DNA of 10,555 nucleotides from contig MHSZ01000013.1 of assembly GCA_001824745.1 (NCBI GenBank), positions 4,451 to 15,005 of the forward strand. Direction: 5' to 3'. Under the pieces are notes generated by a model. The model was not told the origin of the DNA, searched no databases, and was given only the letters and a program-made list of their open reading frames with translations. The position numbers were made by a program, and so were the translations under genes. The stretch is from Candidatus Terrybacteria bacterium RIFCSPLOWO2_01_FULL_58_14. GTDB lineage: Bacteria; Patescibacteriota; Minisyncoccia; Terrybacterales; 2-01-FULL-58-14. Positions 1-8,075 of the stretch are shown here, piece after piece; positions within the stretch are counted from its first letter, which is position 1, and every line of letters begins with the position of its first letter.

Positions 1-2
1 AG

Positions 3-131
3 GCGACGTCGCGGGGGAGTACGAAGGAAGATAGCAATGAGGGTTTGGTGATACATTTTCCCACCGAGGCGGTGCAGAACGGTGAGAGCTTCGAGGCGGA
101 ACTCGTGGTGAGCGGAGAGCGGGAGAAATAA
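3..131 (+). CDS. 3' end of an unidentified gene (partial)
   Basis: An open frame enters from the left edge and stops at TAA 129-131, leaving 42 visible residues. The tail contains GLVIHFPTEAVQNG and then ESFEAELVVSGEREK. This alternating pattern resembles the last strands of an extracellular beta-sandwich, but it is too short to assign to a family. The other forward frames stop within the first 60 bases. The stop lies inside the left end of a CGAAT-type repeat, and the next gene follows on the same strand, so the two are probably co-transcribed. From its position it may be another pilus or surface component. That is inference only. Confidence 0.55.
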   Translation, partial: ATSRGSTKEDSNEGLVIHFPTEAVQNGESFEAELVVSGEREK

Positions 132-176
132 TCCTCATTTGCGAATGCTATCCGAATGCCACAAATACGATATTCG
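128..176 (+). repeat. CGAAT-type junction repeat, copy 1 (half element)
   Basis: This 49 bp stretch matches 8080-8128 at 40 of 49 positions without gaps (my count by eye). Both contain ATAATCCTCAT followed by CGAAT or CAAAT units at 11 and 9 base spacing and end in TATTCG. Here the second, inverted half seen at 8129-8159 is absent. The repeat covers the stop codon of the upstream gene and possible early starts (TTG 139, ATG 145) of the giant gene. Confidence 0.7.
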
Positions 177-224
177 TAGCGCCCTGCGGCGTCTGTCCTT
201 ACGAGGGCGGATCTCCCAATATAT

Positions 225-241
225 GGGGGGTCTGTCCCCCC
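225..241 (+). other. G6/C6 hairpin at the start of the giant gene
   Basis: Six G (225-230), the loop TCTGT and six C (236-241) form a perfect hairpin. It lies directly between two candidate start codons, ATG 223 and ATG 247. If ATG 247 is used, the hairpin ends five bases before it and could hinder ribosome loading. No good Shine-Dalgarno is visible before either start. A regulatory role is not shown. Confidence 0.4.
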
Positions 242-246
242 TTGGA

Positions 247-3200
247 ATGGGGAAGGGCCGCGTCGTCGTTGCCGTTGTTACGGCGGCGGTGTTTTTTGTG
301 TTGGTGTCGTCTGCGGCGTTGGCGCAAGATATGACGTTCAACTGGGGCTACAACTTCCGGCAGACGACGCGCAACTGCACGCAGGGTGCGGTGGCGTACA
401 CGCTGGGCGTGAATGCGGTGTGTGGATGGTGGAAGGCGAATACGCAGCCCGCAAATCCGCGGGATGGCACGGCGATTGTTTCCCCTTTCACCGAGCTGAA
501 CAACGCCCAGTTGGACGATGATGTCCGTTGGTCAACCACATCGGCGAACGATCAGAACTGGGATTACCAGATTTATCAGTTTTCGCTGGCCAGCGTAGAA
601 TCGACCTTCTCGCAGTTGAAGATGGATTGGTACGGCAACAACGCTTCGGACACGGCCTCGGAAGATATCACGATGTATGCGTGGAATTTCAGCGCAACTT
701 CTCCTTGCTCTCCTGGTGTTCCTTGCTGGGTTCAGATTGCTTCCATTGCGGCTGGCTGCGGCGGCGATTGTCAGCTTTCGGCAACGCTGACAACCGGCAC
801 CTCGCCGACGGTGGGTGCCGTGCTCGTGGACAATGCGAGTCGCGCGAACGCCTCGATTATGGTGCGAGGGCGGAGGTACGATTACGTGGGATCGTGCCCG
901 TTCGTCTATTCGTGGGACGGCGAGCAATATCGTTTGGAGCACGAAGCGTTTCCTTTTGCGGCGATCAAGGCATCGGCAGGCGCAAGCTACGACCGCTTGC
1001 AGTACCTCAAGGAACAAGACGGCGAATACCGCCTTGAAGTGCGCGAGGAGCGCAAAGAAATATCGTGGATTGATCGCTTCCGTTTCTGGGTGGTGGATCA
1101 CCCCGGGGCCGAGAGCTTCGTGATGCCGGACTTGGAGGGGCAGCTTCACACGGTCGCGGAGCCCCAGGAACCCACGGCATGCGACAGCGCGGGCGAAGAT
1201 TGTCTTGAGGCCGTGCGCGCTTTCGACGACACGGTATGGCGCGCCGATTTTGACCAATCGGATTCGCTCTCGGCAAAAGACGTGCTCGCGCTCAAGTTCG
1301 ACAAGCCAAACGATGCTCAGATCGCGAAACTTTTGCTGAAGGTCGAGAAACAGCTGACGGTCACGAAACTCTGGCAGCGGCACCTGGCAGATATCGGCAG
1401 CAACCGCTGGGGAGTTTGGCAGAAGGTCGTTTCCACGCCGCCGATGTCGTGGTTGTGGCAATGGTGGCAGGGCAGGGCAAATCTTTTGGTGCAAGTCAGC
1501 GACGGAAGTGAGTGGCGCACGGTGGGAAAGATTCTTCCGGGCCGCGAGCTTTGGGATGACTTTCTTATTGCCGCGGATGTTTCCGATATCGCAGGGGAAG
1601 TGCTCAATGTGCGGTTAGTATCACCCCAGGGCTTTTACGAGGTCAACAGCGTTGAGGCGGACTTTTCCGAAGACGAGGCGATGGAGGTGCGCGAACTCTC
1701 TCCGAAAGAGGCATTGCGCAATGCCTCCGATGATGTTCGTGAGGCGTTGGGGGGTGCGGACGACAATGAAGTAGAGCTGGTCAAGGGCGACCGTATCGGC
1801 GTGCGTTACGATGCGTTGCCGCCTGCAGCGGAAGGGCAGCATCGCAGCTTCGCGATCGCCATCAGCGGTTATTATAACTACATCATCCCCGACGTTTCGA
1901 GCTTAGCGGATCTCTGGCAGGCGGTTCGCGACATCGCCCGTTTCTCATCCCGGCCCGCAGAGTGGGCCATGCGCGCTGCCCAGCGGGCGCTCGAGGACCC
2001 CCCCGAGCACCACACGCTCCACACCGATTACTTCAGCATTCATGGCGCGCAGACGACCGTCTCAACAGTGGTGGGAGCGACCGGGACGCAGAACGCCAAT
2101 ATCGCAATCGGCGTAAACAGTCAGTTTCTCGGCGGTGCCTTCACGATCCGGCGGAGCGCTGCGGGCGCGAGCAACCTGACTTCGGTGAAACTCACCGAAA
2201 TCGGCAGCGTTGCCGCAAACGCCAACATCAAGGCCTACATCTATCGCAAACAAGAAGCGGCGTGTAGCACCGGCTCGACCCTGCCGAGCGGCACCACGCT
2301 CTTTGGCAGCGCCACGTTCGGGTCGGGCGATGTCGCGACCATTACGGGTTCGTTCGATTACGGTACCGGCGGTGCGCAGCATTGCCTCTATGTCGTTATC
2401 GATTCTCTTAACAGCGTGCCGACCGCAGGACAGACGCTTGATATCGAGATCAATTATCCGTGGAGTGACGTGGTGGTGAGTTCGGGGTGGCCTGGGAATC
2501 CGGAGCCCCAGCGCATCGGCGGCGTGAGCACGATGGCCAACATGGCGACGATTTCCGGATCGCTCTATGGCACCGACGAGACCACTGCGCTCAACTGCAC
2601 GACCCCCATACCGATGAAACTCGCGGTGAACGGGACAACCGCGTACACCACGAACTGCACCGGCAACCCCGGCACGTTCTCGTTTACGGGCGTGACGGCA
2701 ACCGTGAACGATGTCCTCACGATTTGGCTTGACACAAACGGAGGTACGCGAGCGTCGTTGGTGTTCAACTACGGTACGTCATGTACCGGATACGCGAACT
2801 GCACCGGCCTCCAGCTTTTCCAAAATCGCGTGGTGTTATTGAGTAGGAATGGGTCGGTGATAAGCAGTACTGCATCGTCCAGTTGCGATAACGATACGGG
2901 GTCGGCCTGCACCGATAGTGATATCGGATTTACTGCCGAAGGATCTATCTTGACGTTGACATGGGCAACAAATGAACTTCATATTCCCGATGCCGGAATT
3001 GATCCGGACGTGACGGCGAGCGGTCTTGCGACGGCTCAGAAAATTCATATTGCGTCCAGTGCACGTCTTTTGGCGGACGGCGAAGTGAAGGTGACCGGCA
3101 GCGGCACTAGTACGACGTGCACGTCGGCGAGCGCAATACCGCTTTGCGTGCAAGGGACGCTCAACAAAACTACGGTGCCGGGCGGCAGCGGCGCGGCGGT

Positions 3201-6200
3201 GACGTTTGCCGGCGCCGCTGCCACGAATATTCCGCTTCACTTCGCTTACGGCAACCTCGCACTTGAGCCGCCGGCGGGCGTCACGTATACATTGGGCACC
3301 GGAAGCAGCCAGACACTGACGGTGGAATATTCGGCAGGCGGGGATTTGATTGCGGGGAAAAGCGACGGATCTGCCGGGGGTGTCGTGGACGGCGATGCAT
3401 GGGATCCGGCGATTTCGCTCGGGAAGACGATGACCATTTATTCGAATGCGACGCTTATTCCCGGCACTGCAACATATACTACCCATACGTTTGCGAGTTT
3501 CGGTGATGTGGTGATCAACGGCACGTTTGGCGTTGGCGGCAACGTGACGTTCACGACTTTATTTGGCTTCACGGGCACCGGCATCGTGAATCTCTCTTCA
3601 ACGAGCACCGTGGATCTGCGGCCTGGCGGGAATCAAATCTTTGGCACGACCTCGGGCACGAACAACTGGACGTTCGGTAACCTCACGTTTTCCAGCAGTA
3701 GCGGAATCTCCTCCACGCACACAACGCAGACCGGCGGCACTGGCCAGATCATTGTGGTGGGAACGCTGAAGGTGTCGAAGACCGGCGATACTGTGGCAAC
3801 GATGCTCAACGCCGGCAATCGCACGTGGCGGTTGACGAATGGAGACAGTACCAATCCCCTTGAGCTCGATGAAGCAGGAGGGTCGCTCACCGGCAGCACC
3901 TCGACGTTCAGCTACGAGGGCGACAATGACACCGGCAACGTGACGGTCGAGAACGCGGCTTTCAATAACCTCGTGCTGGGTGGTTCTGTGACGGAAACAT
4001 TCGCGCTTGAGGGCGCTGCCACGACTACGGGCGACTTGACGGTGAACGCCAACATGACGTTCAGCGGCAGCACGGATTTCACCGCACAGGGAGCCGTCGG
4101 CGCTGGTACGATCAATTTCTCGGGCGGTACCTTTACCCTTGACGGTTCAGGGAATTTCGGCGGCGCTGCGCCATGGACTTTCGCGAACCTCTCCTTTGGT
4201 TCGGGGGGCGCGTGGGCTAGCCGGAAGGTCGTTTCTTCCGTTTCAAACAACACTTCTTTTTCTCTCGCCCTCGATGCTGCCGATAATCCGGTGGTGAGCT
4301 ATCATCCCGGGTCCGGCTCGGGGGGATGGCCGGTGAAAGTGCTTCACTGCGACGATTTCATATGCCAGGGCGTCAACAGTATCACCTCTTCGGGTTCTGG
4401 ATGGCCCGCCCCGACAAATTCCCTCGCCCTCGATGTTGCGGGTAACCCGGTGGTGACCTATCGAGGCGATGGTTCTTTGCCCCTCATGATTCTTCACTGC
4501 GATGATTCCAACTGCGCTCCCGGAGGTGACAGTATTGCCACGGGTGCGAATGAGCGGGCGGATGCCGCCTCTCTTATGCTTGATGCTGCCGGTTTCCCCG
4601 TGGTTGCCTATTTCCAGTGGACTCAGGGCGTTACTGACGATCTCAAGATCCTCCACTGCAACGACGTCAACTGCGTCGGGGGCGATGAGAGTATTGTGGC
4701 CGTGGATACCGTAGGTTCGGTCGGTTTGTACCCCTCTCTTCGACTCGACGCTTCAGGCAACCCGGTGGTGAGCTACTACGATCAGACCAATGCTGACCTC
4801 AAAGTTCTCCACTGTAACGATCCGAATTGCGCCGGTGGCGACGAGAGCATCAATTCGCCCGACACCACGGGCAATGTCGGGTGGCACACCTCCCTCGCCC
4901 TCGATACTGCCGGTAACCCGGTGGTGGGTTATTACGATGCTACGCTCGGCGACCTAAAAATCCTCCATTGCAACGACCCTAACTGCGTTGCAGGCGGTGA
5001 TAGCATCGCTTCTCCCGACACCGCGGGCTCCGTCGGCGAGTTCCTCTCGCTCGCGCTTGACGCTTCGGGCAATCCGGTAGTGAGCTACTGGATTAATGAT
5101 AGTTTCGACCTCAGGATTCTCCGCTGCGGCGATGCTAACTGCACCAGCGGTAACAGTATCACTTCCGCGGACACCACGGGCGATGTCGGTCGGTATAGCT
5201 CCCTTCGATTAGACTCTTCGGGCAACCCCGTGGTTGCCTACTACGATCAGAGCAACTCGTCCCTCAAGGTTGGTAGTACGCCGAGGACGAGAGCAATGGG
5301 CGCGGGTACGATCACCGTTAATGGAACCCTCACCGTGAATGCGAACACGACCCTCGACCTCAACACCAACGACAAGCCCGTGGATGCCAACGGCGCGGTG
5401 ACGATCAGCGGCACGCTGCAGGCGCCGTCGGATCCCGCCACGAGCTTCACGGTTGCAGGGAACTTCACGAATACCGGCAGTATCGCACACAACGGCGGCA
5501 CGGTGACGCTCGATGGCACCACTTCCACAACCTTTGCTTCCGGTTGTGCGGGTGTGACAGTGTGCCCGAGCGATAAATATTTTGGGAATCTCACCATCAA
5601 TAAGACCAGCGGCACTGATGCAAACGACAATGTGTCATTCGCCACTAATGGCCTTCGCCTCGACGGCACCCTCACGATTACTGACGGCGAACTCGTGCAA
5701 AGTTCGACATTCAACGTGTGGGTCGGAGCGGTTTCTGTTGCTGCGGCAGGGAAGTGGAATAACGATTTTATCGATTCGCAGGGCGATCTCACGCTCGCAG
5801 GTACGTTTACGAATAATGGCAGCGTAAGCTTCAATTCCACTGGCGACGGCTGCACCGAGGGCGATGTCATTCTCCTCCGTTCAAGCGTGAGCGGAACCCC
5901 GCGCGCATGGGCCGGAACCGGTACGTTCAATATGCAAGATCTCGATGTGCAGGACCAGGGCGGGAGTGCGGCGATTACGGTGCAGGGCGGCACGTGTGGA
6001 TCGCCCAACAGCAACGCTGCCAACTGGACGTTCAACATCTGCGGCGACGGGGCCGATTCTACCTGCGGCGCGCCATCTTCGCCAGCAACCGGCGAGCTCA
6101 CCTCGACGACCTTCGACACGCAAATCGCAAACCCCACGTATAACTCCCTGCTCTGGAAAGGCACTGCAGGAACTGGCAAAGTGCGCTTCCAGTTCGCGTC

Positions 6201-6471
6201 GTCCGATTGTTCCAACGGCGCGACCAACCCGCCGACGTGCGATACCGGTACATGGAGTTACGTGGCCTGGGACGGTTCGAGCTGTAATGCGTCTGCTTGG
6301 TATGACGCACCGAATCCGAATATTGGAGCGGAAATCCTCGGCGCGTCGCAGTGCCATCTCGGGCATCAATACTACCGATATTATATTCAGCTGTGTCTTG
6401 GACCGAACTGCACCGAGACGACCGGCACGAGCCCGTCGGTGGAGGATGTCGTGGTGAGTTGGAGCCCGTGA
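247..6471 (+). CDS. giant secreted adhesin-like surface protein, probable pilus-tip protein
   Basis: The predicted product has 2,074 residues. I chose ATG 247 because it gives a textbook 26-residue signal peptide: GKGR, a hydrophobic core, then ALA before Q27. The frame is open back to TTG 139, and ATG 145 and ATG 223 are alternatives; none has a clear Shine-Dalgarno. After the signal come a Cys-containing beta domain, a module opening CPFVYSWDGEQY (about 217-286), a mixed charged region to about 590, a beta-sandwich (about 605-755), and long Gly/Thr/Asn-rich stretches with units such as GTLTVNANTTLDL that suggest a beta-helix stalk. Seven 52-residue repeats lie at about 1326-1678 (nt 4222-5281). 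The C-terminal domain contains RFQFASSDCSNGATNPP and ends in VEDVVVSWSP, a pattern I associate with CPR surface proteins. Two minor prepilins follow, so a PilY1-like tip or attachment role is plausible. The ligand is unknown. Secreted surface protein is firm; adhesin is inference. Confidence 0.85.
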   Translation: MGKGRVVVAVVTAAVFFVLVSSAALAQDMTFNWGYNFRQTTRNCTQGAVAYTLGVNAVCGWWKANTQPANPRDGTAIVSPFTELNNAQLDDDVRWSTTSANDQNWDYQIYQFSLASVESTFSQLKMDWYGNNASDTASEDITMYAWNFSATSPCSPGVPCWVQIASIAAGCGGDCQLSATLTTGTSPTVGAVLVDNASRANASIMVRGRRYDYVGSCPFVYSWDGEQYRLEHEAFPFAAIKASAGASYDRLQYLKEQDGEYRLEVREERKEISWIDRFRFWVVDHPGAESFVMPDLEGQLHTVAEPQEPTACDSAGEDCLEAVRAFDDTVWRADFDQSDSLSAKDVLALKFDKPNDAQIAKLLLKVEKQLTVTKLWQRHLADIGSNRWGVWQKVVSTPPMSWLWQWWQGRANLLVQVSDGSEWRTVGKILPGRELWDDFLIAADVSDIAGEVLNVRLVSPQGFYEVNSVEADFSEDEAMEVRELSPKEALRNASDDVREALGGADDNEVELVKGDRIGVRYDALPPAAEGQHRSFAIAISGYYNYIIPDVSSLADLWQAVRDIARFSSRPAEWAMRAAQRALEDPPEHHTLHTDYFSIHGAQTTVSTVVGATGTQNANIAIGVNSQFLGGAFTIRRSAAGASNLTSVKLTEIGSVAANANIKAYIYRKQEAACSTGSTLPSGTTLFGSATFGSGDVATITGSFDYGTGGAQHCLYVVIDSLNSVPTAGQTLDIEINYPWSDVVVSSGWPGNPEPQRIGGVSTMANMATISGSLYGTDETTALNCTTPIPMKLAVNGTTAYTTNCTGNPGTFSFTGVTATVNDVLTIWLDTNGGTRASLVFNYGTSCTGYANCTGLQLFQNRVVLLSRNGSVISSTASSSCDNDTGSACTDSDIGFTAEGSILTLTWATNELHIPDAGIDPDVTASGLATAQKIHIASSARLLADGEVKVTGSGTSTTCTSASAIPLCVQGTLNKTTVPGGSGAAVTFAGAAATNIPLHFAYGNLALEPPAGVTYTLGTGSSQTLTVEYSAGGDLIAGKSDGSAGGVVDGDAWDPAISLGKTMTIYSNATLIPGTATYTTHTFASFGDVVINGTFGVGGNVTFTTLFGFTGTGIVNLSSTSTVDLRPGGNQIFGTTSGTNNWTFGNLTFSSSSGISSTHTTQTGGTGQIIVVGTLKVSKTGDTVATMLNAGNRTWRLTNGDSTNPLELDEAGGSLTGSTSTFSYEGDNDTGNVTVENAAFNNLVLGGSVTETFALEGAATTTGDLTVNANMTFSGSTDFTAQGAVGAGTINFSGGTFTLDGSGNFGGAAPWTFANLSFGSGGAWASRKVVSSVSNNTSFSLALDAADNPVVSYHPGSGSGGWPVKVLHCDDFICQGVNSITSSGSGWPAPTNSLALDVAGNPVVTYRGDGSLPLMILHCDDSNCAPGGDSIATGANERADAASLMLDAAGFPVVAYFQWTQGVTDDLKILHCNDVNCVGGDESIVAVDTVGSVGLYPSLRLDASGNPVVSYYDQTNADLKVLHCNDPNCAGGDESINSPDTTGNVGWHTSLALDTAGNPVVGYYDATLGDLKILHCNDPNCVAGGDSIASPDTAGSVGEFLSLALDASGNPVVSYWINDSFDLRILRCGDANCTSGNSITSADTTGDVGRYSSLRLDSSGNPVVAYYDQSNSSLKVGSTPRTRAMGAGTITVNGTLTVNANTTLDLNTNDKPVDANGAVTISGTLQAPSDPATSFTVAGNFTNTGSIAHNGGTVTLDGTTSTTFASGCAGVTVCPSDKYFGNLTINKTSGTDANDNVSFATNGLRLDGTLTITDGELVQSSTFNVWVGAVSVAAAGKWNNDFIDSQGDLTLAGTFTNNGSVSFNSTGDGCTEGDVILLRSSVSGTPRAWAGTGTFNMQDLDVQDQGGSAAITVQGGTCGSPNSNAANWTFNICGDGADSTCGAPSSPATGELTSTTFDTQIANPTYNSLLWKGTAGTGKVRFQFASSDCSNGATNPPTCDTGTWSYVAWDGSSCNASAWYDAPNPNIGAEILGASQCHLGHQYYRYYIQLCLGPNCTETTGTSPSVEDVVVSWSP
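4222..5281 (+). repeat. seven-copy 156 bp coding repeat inside the giant gene
   Basis: Seven copies of a roughly 52-residue unit occur, each with S-L-x-L-D-x-x-G-N-P-V-V-x-Y, then D-L-K-I-L-H-C-x-D-x-x-C, then a Gly-rich turn. The codon aligned with the D of DLK recurs at 4639, 4795, 4951 and 5107 (exact 156 bp period) and then 5260 (153 bp). The first copy starts mid-unit and the last ends mid-unit, as in propellers closed by strand exchange. Copies here differ considerably in DNA, and the first two are the most diverged. The array sits between WTFANLSFGSGG and GAGTITVNGTLTV, which look like one interrupted beta-helix stretch. Confidence 0.85.
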
Positions 6472-6473
6472 GT

Positions 6474-6610
6474 GTGAAGCGAAGAGCGACAAGCGAAAAG
6501 CGGAAAGAGTGGGCGGTGAATAAAAGGTATGAAGTTTTCTCTAGATAAAACGGGTCGAGCCGCGCGTGATTCCACTCGTCGGGCTCTTCGTTCGCTACTT
6601 TTCGCTCACC
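6474..6610 (+). repeat. AGCGAAA-type heptad repeat with inverted partner
   Basis: Four tandem heptads follow the stop of the giant gene: AGCGAAG, AGCGACA, AGCGAAA and AGCGGAA (6478-6505). A roughly inverse copy, containing CTCTTCGTTCGCT and CTTTTCGCTCAC, lies at 6583-6609. That partner falls inside the leader-peptide codons of the PilW-like gene. Pairing of the arms is imperfect. The 57-base gap between the genes holds little besides this repeat. Confidence 0.6.
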
Positions 6611-8073
6611 AGCGTGGATTCACGTTGATGGAATTGATTATTTACGTGGGGGTGTTGGTGGTGATTGCGGTGGCGATGGTGAACGTGTTACCCCTCCTTT
6701 TTTCGGGGAGGGGGAATGTGGAATCGCGCCAAGCGGTGCGCGAGCAGTTGGGATTTTCCCTGGAGCGGATTGCGCAAGACGTGCGGGCCGCTTCCGTAAT
6801 CACGACGCCGGCGAACGCAGGAGACGCGAATCCGACACTTCTTCTCACGATCGGCGGCGGCATCAGCGTTACCTCTCCCGACATCGCAGGGGATGTCGGT
6901 CAGCACAGTTCTCTCGTCCTCGACGCTTCCGGCAACCCGGTGGTGAGCTACTGGGATTATCCCAACTCCGACCTCAAGCTCCTCCACTGCAACGACGTCA
7001 ACTGCGCTGCAGGCGGCGACAGCATCACCTCGCCCGACACCGCAGGCAATGTCGGTGGATTTACCTCCCTCGTCCTCGACTCCTCGGGCTTTCCAGTAGT
7101 GAGCTACTACGACTACCTCAACGGTGATCTCAAGCTCCTCCACTGCAACGACGTCAACTGCGCTGCAGGCGGCGACAGCATTACTTCCCCCGACACCACA
7201 GGTTACGTCGGGCGGGAAACCTCCCTCGCCCTCGATGCCTTGGGCTACCCCGTGGTGAGCTATTATTATGAGGCCGACGCCGCTTTCCAGGTCACCGCCG
7301 ACCTCAAGCTCCTCCACTGCAACGACGTCAACTGCGCTGCAGGCGGCGACAGCATTACTTCCCCCGACACCGCGGTTGATGTCGGTGAGTACAACTCTCT
7401 CGTTCTCGATGCCGCGGGCTACCCCGTGGTGAGCTACTTCGATGCCACTAATTCCGACCTCAAGCTCCTCCACTGCAACGACGTCAACTGCGCTGCAGGC
7501 GGCGACAGCATCACCTCCCCCGACACCGCGGGCTTCGTTGGTTCGCACACCTCTCTCGCCCTCGATGCCGCGGGCTATCCCGTGGTGAGCTACTTCGGTG
7601 CCACCACCGCCGACCTCAAAATCCTCCACTGCAACGACGTCAACTGCGCTGCAGGCGGCGACAGCATTACTTCCCCCGACACCACAGGCAACATCGGCTG
7701 GCACACCTCTCTCGTCTTCGATGCCGCGGGCTACCCCGTGGTGAGCTACTACGATACGACCAACACCGGTCTTAAACTCCTCCACTGCAATGATTCTAAC
7801 TGCACCCTTGGCGATACCGTCACCTATTGCGTTGCTACCAATCAGCTTCGGAGAGCTGCGAGCGGCGCTGCCTGCGACGGCACCGCGCCCGCGCTTACGC
7901 CAACCACGGTGACGGTCGCAGCCCCAACGTTTACGCGCGTGGTGAATACGAACACGCAGTTTGGCAGGACAACCGTTGCGATCCAGATATCCCTTGCCAT
8001 GACCGCGGGCGATGCCGTATCCGGCGAGCAGTATACCGAATCGCTGCGTACGACGGTGACGATGCGACCGTGA
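6529..8073 (+). CDS. PilW-like minor prepilin carrying an inserted six-copy repeat domain
   Basis: The product has 514 residues. It has a class III type prepilin signal: a 30-residue leader ending RG, then FTLMELIIYVG with Glu at +5 of the mature protein, and a hydrophobic helix to about residue 56. PilD-type peptidase should cut after G30. The alpha-helix continues with VREQLGFSLERIAQDVRAAS, typical of PilW/GspJ-like minor pilins. At residues 112-428 a six-copy, 52-residue repeat array interrupts the pilin fold. Without it, TIGGG would join GDTVTYCVATNQLRR and give a normal ~197-residue minor pilin. Start ATG 6529 has only AAAAGG one base upstream, a poor site, but no other start preserves the leader. 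The gene lies 57 bases after the giant gene and 2 bases before the PilX-like gene, which suggests one operon building a pilus tip. A pilin displaying a propeller-like domain is inference from the repeats. Confidence 0.85.
   Translation: MKFSLDKTGRAARDSTRRALRSLLFAHQRGFTLMELIIYVGVLVVIAVAMVNVLPLLFSGRGNVESRQAVREQLGFSLERIAQDVRAASVITTPANAGDANPTLLLTIGGGISVTSPDIAGDVGQHSSLVLDASGNPVVSYWDYPNSDLKLLHCNDVNCAAGGDSITSPDTAGNVGGFTSLVLDSSGFPVVSYYDYLNGDLKLLHCNDVNCAAGGDSITSPDTTGYVGRETSLALDALGYPVVSYYYEADAAFQVTADLKLLHCNDVNCAAGGDSITSPDTAVDVGEYNSLVLDAAGYPVVSYFDATNSDLKLLHCNDVNCAAGGDSITSPDTAGFVGSHTSLALDAAGYPVVSYFGATTADLKILHCNDVNCAAGGDSITSPDTTGNIGWHTSLVFDAAGYPVVSYYDTTNTGLKLLHCNDSNCTLGDTVTYCVATNQLRRAASGAACDGTAPALTPTTVTVAAPTFTRVVNTNTQFGRTTVAIQISLAMTAGDAVSGEQYTESLRTTVTMRP
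6862..7812 (+). repeat. six-copy 156 bp coding repeat, nearly identical copies
   Basis: The aspartate-position codon of DLK recurs at 6970, 7126, 7300, 7456, 7612 and (as Gly) 7768. Every interval is 156 bp except one of 174 bp, which carries six extra codons around 7270-7300. Five copies share an identical 46 bp core encoding the LHCNDVNCAAGGDSI part. The last copy is degenerate (HCNDSNCTLGD). The unit and its period are the same as in the giant gene upstream. The insert is 951 bp, exactly 317 codons, so the pilin frame is kept. Confidence 0.9.
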
Positions 8074-8075
8074 GT

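Noticed and set aside
139..246. N-terminal extension of the giant protein from TTG 139 as the certain start
   Set aside because: It would place about 40 residues before the hydrophobic core of the signal peptide, and no suitable ribosome site is seen. It is kept only as an alternative because the repeat here shares its frame with the PilX-like leader.
532..1494. Antisense open frame of 320 codons
   Set aside because: His/Arg/Cys-rich translation with no family resemblance, lying opposite the charged domain of the giant gene.
5247..6227. Antisense open frame of 326 codons in the giant gene
   Set aside because: A shadow of a GC-rich, stop-poor coding strand; low-complexity Val/Pro/Ser translation and no start signals.
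6862..7812. CRISPR-like array
   Set aside because: The repeats are 156 bp, in frame, translated and contiguous, without unique spacers of constant length.
4222..7812. Diversity-generating retroelement target
   Set aside because: No reverse transcriptase or template repeat is present, and variation between copies is not confined to adenine positions.
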